Shown: piece by piece, positions 37,532 through 49,400 of the stretch
Layout of the letters: every line of letters starts with the position of its first letter
Position numbering within the stretch: the first letter of the stretch is position 1
Source of the DNA: Panonychus citri
Lineage: Eukaryota > Arthropoda > Arachnida > Trombidiformes > Tetranychidae
Direction of reading: 5' to 3'
Length of the DNA: 64,000 nucleotides
Assembly: GCF_014898815.1 (NCBI RefSeq)
Contig: NW_026515543.1
Location: 744,001-808,000, forward strand
The notes under the pieces: generated by a model
What the model was told of the DNA's origin: nothing
What the model saw: only the letters and a program-made list of their open reading frames with translations
Database searches by the model: none
Made by a program: the position numbers and the translations under genes

Positions 37532-38199
37532 TTAGTAGGAAGCAGGCGCATTTAAATAATTCATATTTTCGTAATTGTGGTGATGTGAAGACCAGTAAGA
37601 GGTGTTTTTCCATTTTTTGATTTTCCGTTTCGTAAAATATTGATTATAATATTTATCATGAATTCTCATTGGGTTACTATTTGACTGATGCTCTTGTTTG
37701 AGATGAAACATTCCAACAGTATTAACGTATATTTTATTTTCAGCAGTTCCATTTTCCATGTTTTCTTAGTAGTGTTGATATTAGGATCAATTGAATGTGA
37801 AGTTAATTGTTGATGATTTTGATTTTTTTGACTGGAGGAAGTAATTACTTCCTCCTTAGTTACCGATGATTCAACCACACGTTTAGTTGAGTTACCAGGA
37901 CGTTGTGGGCCATAAATACGCGGGAAAAACTCACGGAATAAATAGCGCCAACAGTTTATTGTCGGACTTCTCAACTGAACTTGTAACGGGAATCCAAAAC
38001 GATAAACAGTAAATTGATTAGTAAAAGAATTACCTCTAATTGTTGCTACAGTTGCATGGATAAAATCATGTCCAAATATTATCGGATAATTTAAATCTTT
38101 CATAATATAAACTCTAATCGCCTTTTCTTCGTATCTCGGTAACAACGAATGAAAATTTGAGAAACTCCAACAGCGGACACCGATGATGAAGACGAACAA
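37532..38199 (-). pseudogene. Out-of-frame remainder of protease and downstream region
   Basis: After the Gag-protease frame stops at 38100, a second frame (38199 to 37666) carries the protease C-terminal block IIFGHDFI, followed by unrecognised Ser/Thr/Gln-rich sequence. It is followed by a third overlapping frame (37759 to 37532). Each step is equivalent to one missing base. The catalytic DTGA and the C-terminal block, which belong to one protease domain, are thus in different frames, and I see no classic slippery heptamer at the break. It is therefore a lesion or a sequence error rather than clear programmed frameshifting. Confidence 0.65.
37834..37855. repeat. 22-bp perfect palindrome with core AAGTAATTACTT (coding part)
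   Basis: Outer arms GGAGG and CCTCC surround the shared core. It lies in the out-of-frame region after the protease and is translated there as EEVITSS. Confidence 0.9.
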
Positions 38200-39791
38200 A
38201 AACCATCAAACTCGTGACTTGACTTATAAACTGCAAGTCCCAATTTATCTGCAAGATCTGATGACATCAAAGTACTTGAAGCACCTGTATCGATCATTGC
38301 CAGTGTCTCGACCAATGGAAATTTATCCAGAACTTCTACCGCCATGATCGGGTCTCTTGATTTAACTGGCTCACCATTTAGAGTTGACCCTTTCATTTTG
38401 TAATTTTGTATATTGATACCTTCGATCTGTTGTTTTAATGGACAATTATCAGTATAATGTCCATTATCCTTGCAGAATTGGCACTGATTGAGGTTATTCA
38501 TCGATTGATTTGAATTAGGATAAAATTGAGGTTGATGAAACTGTTTCCCGTAATTATTTTGTTGATTATAACGCCTTTGATCAAACTGTTGATCATTTTG
38601 TTGATGAGATTGTTGATTGTTTTGATGATTCGGTTGTTGGTGAAAATTAGATTGATTAGATTGTTGATACATTGGCTGATTGGGTTGATTAAATATTGGG
38701 TTATTACTGTTTCGAGGATAAGAATTATTATATGTAATTATCTTTTTCAAAATATCATCAATTCTGGTTATGGTAAGGTCGTTTACTAAGGTGAATCTTA
38801 AATCAGGAGGTAATGTGAACAAAATGATCAAGACAATACAGTGTTCGCTAATATTAGGAACGCGTAATCGAGCGGCTTTAGTGATGATGCGGCAATGATT
38901 GATTGGATCGTTACCCTTGTAGAACTTGGTTGTGTAAAGGTCATGAGAAGCAGCGACTATTTCACTTTCACCAATGTAAGTGGTTCTTAATTTAGCAGAT
39001 AGACCTTCAAAGGAAATACCTGGAAAAAGCGTTAAAATTTTCTTTACTTCATCATAAATCTTAAATGGTAGATTAGCTGACAGAATCTTTATCGCAGTTG
39101 AATCATCAAACCCAAAGATATCGATCTTAGACTCCAATTCCTTTAGCCATTCATTTAGACTTTCATTTTCATTGAATTTATCTTGAATCTTGAGCCAACT
39201 CGGATGAAACTGTAAGTTGTTATTCTGTTGTTGATGAACAGGAGAATGATCATGATATTGAGTTGACATTGGATCCTCGAAATGATCAGATCGGTGAGTA
39301 AACGGGAAATGTTGTTGGTTGATGTTGATGTTGCTGAATGTTTGATTCAGCTCAGTATCATAGTTGATCAATGGTTGTGGATTTTCTTGTTTAAAAACTT
39401 TCAGAAGAATAGATATTTGATTATCAGTAAATTCAGACTTCAAATCAATTGGTGGGATTTTATCCAGGTTATCAAAAAATCCAAACTTAGCCAGCTTACG
39501 AATGTTAGGGTCAGTAAAACCAGCTATTCTCAACTTCTTTATAACTTCCGGACATTGAAACCAATCGTAATCGAACTTAATATTATAATCAACTTCTTCT
39601 GATCGTGGTAATTTACCAAAATATAATAAACAGGTTTTTATATTTTCATTGAATCTTCTGGTTAAATAAGATCCAGTGAGGTTGTACGAAGGAGGATAAC
39701 CCATGGCCTTGACGAAGGTTAATTTTGCATCCTCATCTTTAGCAACACCAGCGATGGATATTTCGATTGGATTCTTTGGATCAATAGGCAT
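38100..39791 (-). CDS. Gag with zinc knuckle and start of protease, 563 aa
   Basis: The start is the ATG at 39791 (MPIDPKN); the frame is open further upstream but has no earlier ATG. Residues about 190-360 form a helical Gag capsid-type domain of the retrotransposon Gag family. Residues about 360-440 are Asn/Gln-rich. A single CCHC zinc knuckle, CQFCKDNGHYTDNC, follows and should bind RNA. The aspartic protease active site AMIDTGASSTLM comes next, so Gag and protease share a frame. The frame stops at 38100 inside the protease fold. Gag assembles the particle, and the protease would process it. Confidence 0.85.
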   Translation of the reverse strand: MPIDPKNPIEISIAGVAKDEDAKLTFVKAMGYPPSYNLTGSYLTRRFNENIKTCLLYFGKLPRSEEVDYNIKFDYDWFQCPEVIKKLRIAGFTDPNIRKLAKFGFFDNLDKIPPIDLKSEFTDNQISILLKVFKQENPQPLINYDTELNQTFSNININQQHFPFTHRSDHFEDPMSTQYHDHSPVHQQQNNNLQFHPSWLKIQDKFNENESLNEWLKELESKIDIFGFDDSTAIKILSANLPFKIYDEVKKILTLFPGISFEGLSAKLRTTYIGESEIVAASHDLYTTKFYKGNDPINHCRIITKAARLRVPNISEHCIVLIILFTLPPDLRFTLVNDLTITRIDDILKKIITYNNSYPRNSNNPIFNQPNQPMYQQSNQSNFHQQPNHQNNQQSHQQNDQQFDQRRYNQQNNYGKQFHQPQFYPNSNQSMNNLNQCQFCKDNGHYTDNCPLKQQIEGINIQNYKMKGSTLNGEPVKSRDPIMAVEVLDKFPLVETLAMIDTGASSTLMSSDLADKLGLAVYKSSHEFDGFCSSSSSVSAVGVSQIFIRCYRDTKKRRLEFIL

Positions 39792-39898
39792 TATGAATGA
39801 TGAAAGTACTTTAAACAGGTAGTAAATGATAGTCTTTATAAGCTCTATGTTTACGAAGATGACAGGTAATTGTTGAATCTGAAGCTTTGAATAATTTG

Positions 39899-39922
39899 TG
39901 GAGAAAGTAATTACTTTCTCCA
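39899..39922. repeat. 24-bp perfect palindrome with core AAGTAATTACTT (leader)
   Basis: Outer arms TGGAGA and TCTCCA surround the shared core. It lies in the untranslated leader about 110 nt upstream of the Gag start codon. Confidence 0.9.
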
Positions 39923-39952
39923 AAAATCTTTGACGATTAACAAGATGTTGAG

Positions 39953-39974
39953 TTGAGAAGTAATTACTTCTCAA
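39953..39974. repeat. 22-bp perfect palindrome with core AAGTAATTACTT (leader)
   Basis: Outer arms TTGAG and CTCAA surround the shared core. It lies 30 bp from the previous palindrome, in the leader between the primer site and Gag. Confidence 0.9.
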
Positions 39975-40121
39975 TGAGATCAAAAACTTAGTGTGATATT
40001 TATAAAGGCGAGAAATTTTGAAGATAATTCACTTATATAAAATTAATTTGTAATGGAAAGTTCTGAAAATTTAAAAAGTAAACATTAATTAACGTTGATT
40101 GTTTTCACTTGAGATGATAGA

Positions 40122-40139
40122 GACTCGGCATCTCCACCA
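40122..40139 (-). other. Predicted primer-binding site of the LTR element
   Basis: On the coding strand the sequence TGGTGGAGATGCCGAGTC begins two bases after the 5' LTR. Its complement ends in CCA and reads like the 3' end of a tRNA acceptor stem (CATCTCC plus A plus CCA) preceded by a T-stem strand CTCGG. I do not recognise the tRNA isotype. Confidence 0.65.
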
Positions 40140-40141
40140 TC

Positions 40142-40505
40142 TGTAAGAGTATTACTTTATCGGAACACTCGATTACCGAAATCTTTAATTAGGGGCCAAT
40201 CTCATATCACAGTGGATTAAGTAATTACTTAATCCACACCACAAGTGATTAACAACAATTAATTAATTATAAATAGTTTTAATGTTGAATTAGGATTAAC
40301 AATATGGACAAGAGTTTAACACAAAGAGATTTAATTTTAACAAGGATTAGGATTAACTGGTTCACATTAACTGACTCACTGACTCTCAAAACAATCTTGT
40401 GTTTTATACCCTTTTGATTAAGGTGACACTTAATCAACCTTTGATTCTGTTGGTTGTTGATGATGAGGTGAGTTTGGGGGTAAGCGCAGCTTACCTCCCC
40501 TTACA
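40142..40505 (-). repeat. 5' LTR (in element orientation), 364 bp
   Basis: Carries the promoter at 40378-40408 and one copy of the LTR palindrome at 40212-40237. Identical by eye to 36568-36931, indicating very recent insertion or gene conversion. Confidence 0.95.
40378..40408 (-). promoter_or_regulatory. LTR core promoter: TATA box and initiator
   Basis: On the coding strand TATAAAA (40408 down to 40402) is followed 28 bases later by TCAGT (40382 to 40378), the arthropod initiator at its expected distance. This predicts transcription from about 40380 into the element. Confidence 0.6.
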
Positions 40506-43500
40506 AAAGTAACACTTATGTACATTTGTATCCAATTTCAATGATATTGAATCATGATAATGATACTCAGGGTGAAATATTATTATCACAATTTTTGATT
40601 AATAAAGTTAAAAATATATACACGATAATAAATGTTACATGTATGAGTTGGTGAAGAGGTTGAGATTAGTTAGAGAGGATTTTAGTGTTGAAATTATTAT
40701 CATGATGAAACTAATAACGATAATATAATATATATATCTATCATCAACTAGTTCATTGATGCATATCATGTTAACCAGAGATGATAGGAACCACTCCCAG
40801 TTAGTTAAAGGAAACCACTGATTCCAGAATTAGATGAGTTTTATATCTACATAATATATGAATACTCAGCATGATAATTTATCTCTCATTGGCTATTAAA
40901 CTCCCCATGAATCAATGAAACCTTAACTTCTTGAAATTATTTTGCTACTCAATTGATACTATCATGGAAATATCATCATGGTGATTATCATGAAATCTAT
41001 TTGTTATCTATTATTATATATGATAGTTATTTCAAGATTGAATTTGTAAGGGAAAAAAAATATATTTTTATTTTTCTTTTCGTTTTCTGGAATAAACTTT
41101 TTTTCTTCCTCTTTCAATTTAAATTGTATTCAGTTTATGAATCTTCTTGGTGAATTTTTTTTTCTCATCCTGAAATTCAGTGAGCAAGATATTGAATGTA
41201 GGTGTTTTTTGGGTGAAAATTTCATGGAAAAATATCTACTGATGATAATAATAATAATTTCATTTCTATTCAGTGAGTTAACCTTCCCAAAGGGAGTTCT
41301 AAGTTGTTTTGTATCAATGAAGAGGAAAAAGTGTCAACCATGGGGAAAATGTTTCATGAGAATAGAAATTTTTTTCTTCTAAATTCTTCCTTTTTTTCAT
41401 ATCTACTATTTATCAATAAGAAAAGAGACAGATTATCATTGTCACAATTTCATCCCAGAATTTTGGGGTGAAAATGGTAAAAAATTATCAGAACTTTACT
41501 CATTTCTAATGATAATCTTGAGAGGTGAACTTTTTTTTTGTTCATGATAAACATGGTAAACTCAACTAAGAATAGAATCTTTTCTTTAGCTTATTTTTCT
41601 CATCTTTCTACTTAATAGATTATTTCAAATTCCAAGTAAAATTTCAAGTTTCACCTCTCACTCTCTCTCTCTCTCCCTTTACCATGTATCATGAACACTA
41701 AGCTTGATTAAACTGAACTTTTTCCTCTCCATTAAAAGTATTCATCCAATTCAAATCATCTAATTCATTTCATGATAATAATAATATCTCTCAATCTGAG
41801 ACTCATTTGACTGGAGAGAGAAAAAGAAGAAGAAAAAAAGTTCTTATAATTTTCATTCTCTTTTTTTATTATTCCTTTTTTCCACCATAGAAAATGTTAT
41901 CATATATAAAATATTAATATCTAAAAGTCTGAATCAGATGAAGAGAAAATAATTTCCAAATAAAGTTGATGCTAATCAGATGTAACAATAGAAATTGAAT
42001 GAATAAAGAAACTCAATCTAATCATCTTATCATTAAGTACAATTTAATGATTAAATTAAATTGTGTTCACAGATGAAATTATTAAACCTGAACATGAATC
42101 ATTTTTGTTTGTTCAATTCTTGTTGATATAACAACGATAATAAAATGATAATATTGATCATGATATCAACTTCCGCCTTTCTCATCATGTAACCAGAATC
42201 TATTGTTGAAGTTCATCGTCCGTTTGATATATATAACAGGAATTGTATCACAATCATTTTACGGTCATTCAACTATTCCTTTTGCCTCGATTTTTTCCCC
42301 TTTCACCTTATCATGATAATTCAGTTGAATTTTCCAGTTACTTTTTGACTTATATAAGTGTTATTGTTACATTTTCCATGATGATATTCATAATGGTTAT
42401 GAGAACCATTCTCATCATCATGATTCAGTGAATATTCAGTTCTGTCTGTCATCTTGTTTCTCTCTCTCTCTCTCTTTTTATTTTTCCTCCCTATGGTGAC
42501 CAGAACTCTTGACAAAAAGTTCTGGGCAGTTTAGTCCAACCCTTGAGATAAAAATTGTTGTTGAACTATTATTATTATTATCATATTGTTTTCCATGATA
42601 AATTTTTTAGATATTCATGTTGATGAGTTCAAAGACTATGAAATATGAAACCACTCAGAATTTGTTTTTCTCTACTTTTCTTTTCGTACTCTTACCATGG
42701 GGAATCTGAATTCTATTGAAACATGTAAAATATTAATAATGTTGTTGGTCGATGTGGTGATGGAAATGTTATTATACACTTTTATATTCCATCGGTTCCA
42801 ATAAGGAAGAGAGAATCGAAGAAATTTATCTCCTGATTGTTTCATGGGAATCGAAAGTCTCAGACTATCTTAGAATAGTGAAACCAAAGAAGAAGAAGAA
42901 GAAAAAAATTCTTATATATTGAATCTAATATACTTTCCATCCTCAGCCTGTCAACATACTTGTCCCTCTGGGCATTCCCATAGATATTTTATCATCAGAA
43001 ACCTAACAACTGAAGAAGATGAAAGATGATGATGTAAAAGGTATTGAGGGCGAGGGGGAAGTTGATGATTATTCCAAAGAGCAAGTGATCCATTATTATT
43101 ATCATCTGAGTACCGAAGCATTCTCATCACTATAACACTGTTTTCTGTCAGAATTGAATTCCAATTATCATCATCATCATGGAAACTATTGATTCAGTAC
43201 TTTCTCGTCTCATGGAATCACCCACCATAAGTTTTGATAGAATAATGAATTTTCCTAGGAAACATTTATTTCTTATTCTCTGCTAATAAACTCGTACCAT
43301 TGAATTCGTATTGGGATAAGAGTAGTCCAAAAGTTTCAGAACTTTTGATGAAATTTTAGGTGGAAAAAAATTTTCTCTTTCCATGATGAACATCTCACAA
43401 ATTGATTACTCTTTCTCTGACTACCTGTAACTAATCAGATGGAAGTTGTTTTCCATGAGTAATCCAATTCATGGTGATGATGGTAATCTAATCAACACTT

Positions 43501-45967
43501 TGAGATAGAAATTTATTGTTTCCAGAACAAATTTTTTTTTCGTCAAATTTTTCAGAATAAAGTTCAGTATATATAAAAAAAAGATAATCCTGTTATCTAA
43601 TATTATTTTTTGTCCTGATCAATATTTTCTCCATGATGATCATGTTACCATGATGAAAAAATGAAGTTATATATTAACATAAATCCATGAGAATCACAAT
43701 CTCAATTGTTATGATAAAACTCAATACTTTTTTTAAGCTTCATTTCAATGATGGATAATATTATTATCACTGAAAATTTCAAGTTCACTTTTTGCTAATC
43801 CAGTTTTCAGTTTATCTGATTGTTTATCGTCACCTAAATGCATCATCATGGACTCATGTAAATAAGAGATAGTAAAGAGAAAAAAATCTTTCGAAATTCA
43901 GAAGCCTCAAAGTAGAGGAAAAAAAAAGAAAGTTCTAACCTCGAATTTGCATTGGAAAACTTTTTCATCGTTCTACTTTTATCTAAGCTCTTCTTTTAAT
44001 GTAGTTTGAAGTTCAAGGTTTTCGATAAACATATATTGGTGAATGTTCAGTTCATCATGATGATGAATAGAATCAATAATTTTCTCTCTCTCTCTCTCTC
44101 CTTCTTAGTTTTCCATTTTTCTCGAATTTGAATCCCTCTTGTAAATATTAACGATATGATGAATGGTCAGTTTTCTAGTTTTTTCTTTCCATTGGCTATG
44201 AACTTTTTTTCTTCCATGAAAAATGTTCATGGATTTCAAACCTTTATTCAATTCGTTTCATGAATTTATCATGAATCACAAGTTAATATTATCTTATTTA
44301 CCAACAAATCTTGGACTTCATTGATGATCATGATAGATGATCATAAATATTGGAAACCAACTGAGAAAAGAAAAAAAAATTCATTTTCTTATTCTCAGTA
44401 TTTAATCTGATAGACTCTCAATCGTAGTTAAATAATTTAATCAAACCAATTCATCAGTTTAGATTGAACTAAATTAACTTTATTGTTGAGTTAATTTAAT
44501 TATAAATGTTTTTTCAACAGTCAATTAAATTGAATACAATTTCATGGTGATTCTAATATCATGACAATCATTTGAAACGATATGAATATGATTCTCCGTG
44601 GAAAGGAAATTCAATTGTTCAAAATTCAAGTTGTTGCAATAAAAGTATTTCTTTTCCTTTCTTGTGAATCTCATGAATTCATCAGAACTTTTTCTCTTCT
44701 CATTGAACTAATTTTCTAATTTCATGTAACTTTTAATCCTTTGGATTGAAAATTATATATTCAAGTTGCTATTCTTACTTAATGATGAAAAATGTTTACT
44801 CAGATAAAATTACGTGATAATCATCGTACTGAATTAACCATGAAAATGAATAATATTTCAACCTTGAGTGTTGAATTGAACATTCATCATGATGAATTAA
44901 AAAATCTTGGTGATATTTACAAAGGAAACTGTTGTCAAGTTGATTAAATTAATGATTATTTTTTATCCCAAAAAAAGGTTAGATTTGAATAAGATATTAT
45001 CATTTAGGAGAAGGAGGGTATTCATCATACCCATCATGTAATAATTGTTAACATTTAACTCTGTCCATTTGATGAACTACGATAATGATAATCATTTAGT
45101 TCAATTGTTAACTTTAGACTGAAATTATCTCATAAATTCATGATGAATGTTTATCTCATCTCATGATAATAAAAATGTTCTGAATAAACAAAACAAAAAA
45201 GTTCTGAATTAATTATCTTGGTGTTTGTTGCTAAATTTTGATAATAAATAATTCACAATTAGTTGTAATTGTTACTTTTAAAAGTTAATCTACTAATTGA
45301 GTTACTTTTTGGTTGATGAATTTTTAATAACATGTAACTCATTTCAAATTGTATAAGTTAAATTTTCCCCTTTAATTTATCACCAAGAGTCAATTGTTAC
45401 TTTGATTTTCTTGTTTAATATCTGATTCTTTCTGAATTTATCATGAACATTAATCTCATTGACATACACACACATACAGTTGACCAGAACTGACCTGATA
45501 AATACTTTTCCTTCATGTTGAGAATGAAGAAAAAAGTTTCAAGTAACAAAATAATATTTTCCATGGCTCATGATTAATAGACACAATTGACTTTGGAAAT
45601 ATTTCACAGCAAGGATTCAGGGTTATCTTAACCATGATTGATTCAGTTTCATGGTAAAAGAGCAGCCAAAATAAGAGAGTAACTTCTTATTATTATTACC
45701 TTTTTTCGTTCGAGTTCTGGAAAAATTCAGAGTTAATCAGGAGTTTTGTGTTTTTCGCTCTTCACTCATTGTAAATTACCAAACAAAGTGAAATGTAAAT
45801 GATAATCAAATTTGAATGCCCTTAGGTTATGTTTATAAACTACATTTGGATTTACAGTTGTAATTTTCTCATCTAGTAATTGATGAAATTCAAATACAAC
45901 TCTCGATAAAAACAATCAACGATCAATATTGAAAACTATTGTAAGTAAAGTTAATGAAAGATTTCGG

Positions 45968-46219
45968 TTAATCATCCATACAGATCAAATTTTGCGTACT
46001 TTTTATTATGTAAAAGTCAAAGCAATCGCTCATTTTGCTAAAGACCAAGAGACAGATATAATCCCACGGACTTCTGAATAGTTGATACTCAATCGTTAGA
46101 TTGTATTCTGAAAATGAGTGAGCTGGTAAAGTGTCCGTATCATGAAATTTCACCAAACAATATGACTTATCTGATGAAATATCGAGTGGCAAATGTAGGT
46201 GATAATTGAGATGAAACAT
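45968..46219 (-). CDS. Unrecognised small reading frame, 83 aa
   Basis: An ATG-to-TAA frame with a varied composition that includes Trp, several Cys and few repeats, unlike its microsatellite-rich surroundings. A pyrimidine-poor ACCTAG lies just upstream. It runs opposite to the host intron. It could be an isolated exon, a relic of an inserted gene or chance. No family recognised. Confidence 0.25.
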   Translation of the reverse strand: MFHLNYHLHLPLDISSDKSYCLVKFHDTDTLPAHSFSEYNLTIEYQLFRSPWDYICLLVFSKMSDCFDFYIIKSTQNLICMDD

Positions 46220-46437
46220 CAAAGACTAGGTTAAGGTTTTGATCGTCAATGATGAAGATTCATTCAGTGAATTGATGGTAAATCATCAGGATCAGAAGCT
46301 TAAGTGAGAAACATTTTCTCATCTCGCATAATTGAGGTTCAAGTTCATGAGAATGAAAAAAAGATTAACACACACATAGACTAACATTTAATTACTATGG
46401 AAAAACATTAGGTTCCATATTGAAGAAGAAGATGGAA

Positions 46438-46440
<3 letters not shown>

Positions 46441-46474
<34 letters not shown>
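46441..46474 (+). repeat. (GA)n microsatellite
   Basis: A perfect GA run of about 34 bases in the RGK B intron. Confidence 0.95.
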
Positions 46475-46477
<3 letters not shown>

Positions 46478-49400
46478 TGGTTGTCGAGTGAAGTGGAATA
46501 CGAGATATGAAGGTGAAATTTGACCTTGAATATGAACAAGTTACATGAAAATTGCTTGTCAAAAGTTTTATCATGACTATTGTTTGATCAACAACAATAA
46601 TAATCATTGGAAAATCATTTTGACAGTAACAACAATTTTCGATGTGAAAATAACTTTTCAGTTTCCCCGTAAACGAGGCTTATTAGAACTTTATTTTCTT
46701 CCCTTTGTTATACTATTTTTCACCCTTTTCGAAAAGTTTTGTGTGTATATTATATATATATTGTCAGAACTAATTCTAAACTATCATTCATGAGGGTGAT
46801 GATCAAGTTTTCTCTCTTATAATGTTATATTAATAGTTTAATAATGATAAAAGTTGTTATTAATAAGGGAAGAAAAGAAAAAATCGAAACTTCGAAACTT
46901 CGAAACTTTCCCTAAACTATTAGTTCTAATGTACATGGAACTTTTTTTTCTACAAAATATTAATACATCACAAGTAATTAGTAGTCAAGATGAGATACTA
47001 AGTGTATACATAATTTTTTCCTTTTCCATGATAAGCTTCTTATACTTTTCTCTTATTATCATTTATCAACTTAAATCATTGGAACTTAATTCAGTTTCAA
47101 TTATTGTATCTCGATAATCTCGCTTACACAATAACAAGATAATATCATTCGTTAATTAGTTTGACAATGAAAATCTTTCAGATGATTGAGATTAATATTC
47201 TTAGCGAATATTGAATGGAAATTATCATTGGTGTTCCCATGACAACGAGAATTTCTGATTATCCACTTGATTCTATATTAATGATAGAGAAATAGAGAAT
47301 TGGGTTCTAGGAAGAGATGGAAAGGAAATTGGACTTGAATTTGAAAATTCGAGTTTATTTTTTCTCTCGAAAATCAGAGGTCAGCAATTTTCTTCATTAC
47401 CTGAAGTAGTTTATTCTTTTCAGTGCTGACCATATCTCTCTCTCTCATAACTGTGTCCATCTTTCTTGACCATTTAATAAGAAAACAACTGAGAGCATAA
47501 AAAAATGACCACTTCTAATGTAATATTTTTCCAATTTCATTCACTATTATTAGATTTATCTGCAAGGCTAGAAAACAAAATGTTTCCAATTCATGATAAT
47601 GATCATGAGAATTCTGGATAAAAGAAATATTATCGTTGATTTTTTTTATTCTTCTCCTGATAATGGAATTTTCAGATTCTCCCCTGAAAAAAAATCCACT
47701 GAAAACTGATTCCTTATTTTCTTTCATTCTTCTTCCTGAAAATTTTTTATCTCTTTTCATTATCTTCATGAATTTTTTCATTATTATTATTATCGATATT
47801 TACTGATCAGGTTACATGAAATGTCTGATTAAAGTTGAACTTCTTAAATGATTAATATCTGATTATTATTGTTATTATTTATTGATGATGTCTCACTCTT
47901 GAGAATCGTTTCCTGATTGTATTTTATTTGGTAATAAATTTTCACTTGAATTTTCATCATGGGAAAAGTTAATTGTTCATTTATTACCATTTTGATTATA
48001 AAAATGAAAACAAGATAACAATGAATCAATTGATGATATTCAAGCTTAACTAAAGGGACTATTCATTGATTCAGTTGCTTAATCATATGAGATGAAATTT
48101 GAGAAACATTATATTATTATCATGGTAATATTAATGATACGATAAACAGGTTACTCTGAATGAATAGTTGATGATGATAATCTGATGATGATGATGATGA
48201 TCTTTATCGTTTCTTTGATTGAAGTTAAATGTTTACACATTAGCTTTCATTTAATTTTCTCATCAGAATTGCATGATAAACATGATGATTAAGGCAGAAA
48301 GAAATGAGATAATTGAGAGAAAGAAAATGAAACATCTGAAAGTAATCAAGGAACTTTTTTCTTCTAAGGTTCAGAACTTTTTTCTCCCCATTTATTCATT
48401 CATTTACTATTCAGCTTCTTCTCGAAAGGTATTTAAGATTCGAGGTTTTTAAAAAATTCTCAATCGATTTTCTTTCTCTATTATTCAACATTTTTCTAAA
48501 ATACTTGAAAGAATTTCATCATGGAGAGAGAGAGAACTCATTCTATTCTGAGAAGTGTGGTAATGCTCTTAATCACGTTCTCGAATTATGATATCTTTAT
48601 ATTTCTTTATTCTTCATGATCAGTTAATTTGAAATTCTTCGAAAATTTATCAATATCATGATTAGAAAATTGAAATTTGCTAGGAAAGTTTCGTTATTTA
48701 AACTGATAAATTATCACAATTCTACTTCATTTCGAAACAAAGTGTCCATTACTTTTGAAACCACGGCTGAACTTTCGTTATCACCTCGTATTCATCAACA
48801 TGATAAGTCGCAATTTTATTCAATAATCATCATTATCATCTGATGATTCCACGAGTCATTGTTAGATAACCTGAACTAGATTCTCACGAGAATTCTGAGT
48901 TACCTGATTTTTTGTTCTCTCTCATTCGACTAACAAGATCAAGATTGAAAAAGGAAGAACTCGAAATTTCTCAGGATGAAAAAAAAGAAGAAATAAAAGA
49001 AAAAATAAAAGGATGAAAAGCTCAGAACTCTGAGAAATCATTGGTGAAGAAAAGAATCATGATTCTCATGATCATCTTTACATAAATGAACTTTTTCTCC
49101 AAAGATATTTTCTTTTTTTCCTCCTTTCTTGTTTCAAACCGATTCAGTTGATGATTGATTTGCTTTTACAGAGAAACTTGAACTTTTTTTTCCTCATGTT
49201 CATGACACACAAAACAACATTCAATGAACAGTTCGAGTTTGATTATCATTACTTTCTGAAGTTTTATCGTTGAAACTTATGAGAAAACTGTTCCATGTTG
49301 ATTGGGTTCTAATAAACTGAATAGGAAAGAATCAGAATTTTTGATTCCTTTGAACATCCAGCTATTAGTTTGCTTCTTTCCATGAAAATCATTAACTAAC

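Larger units (their letters stand above)
36568..40505 (-). mobile_element. Young non-autonomous LTR retrotransposon, Ty3/gypsy-like, 3.94 kb
   Basis: Two 364-bp LTRs, identical by eye, begin TG and end CA and are flanked by the 4-bp target duplication AAAG (36564-36567 and 40506-40509). The coding strand is minus, so the 5' LTR is 40142-40505. A tRNA-type primer site follows after two bases. The interior encodes Gag, a zinc knuckle and a broken protease, then about 600 bp of non-coding DNA. Reverse transcriptase, RNase H and integrase are absent, so it must move with help from a full-length relative. The 4-bp duplication and the protease motifs favour Ty3/gypsy. It is inserted antisense in the RGK B intron, as is common for tolerated insertions. 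Confidence 0.9.

Noticed and set aside
38110..38140. Programmed -1 frameshift between Gag and protease
   Set aside because: The break lies inside the protease after its active site rather than at the Gag-protease border, and no X-XXY-YYZ heptamer is in frame.
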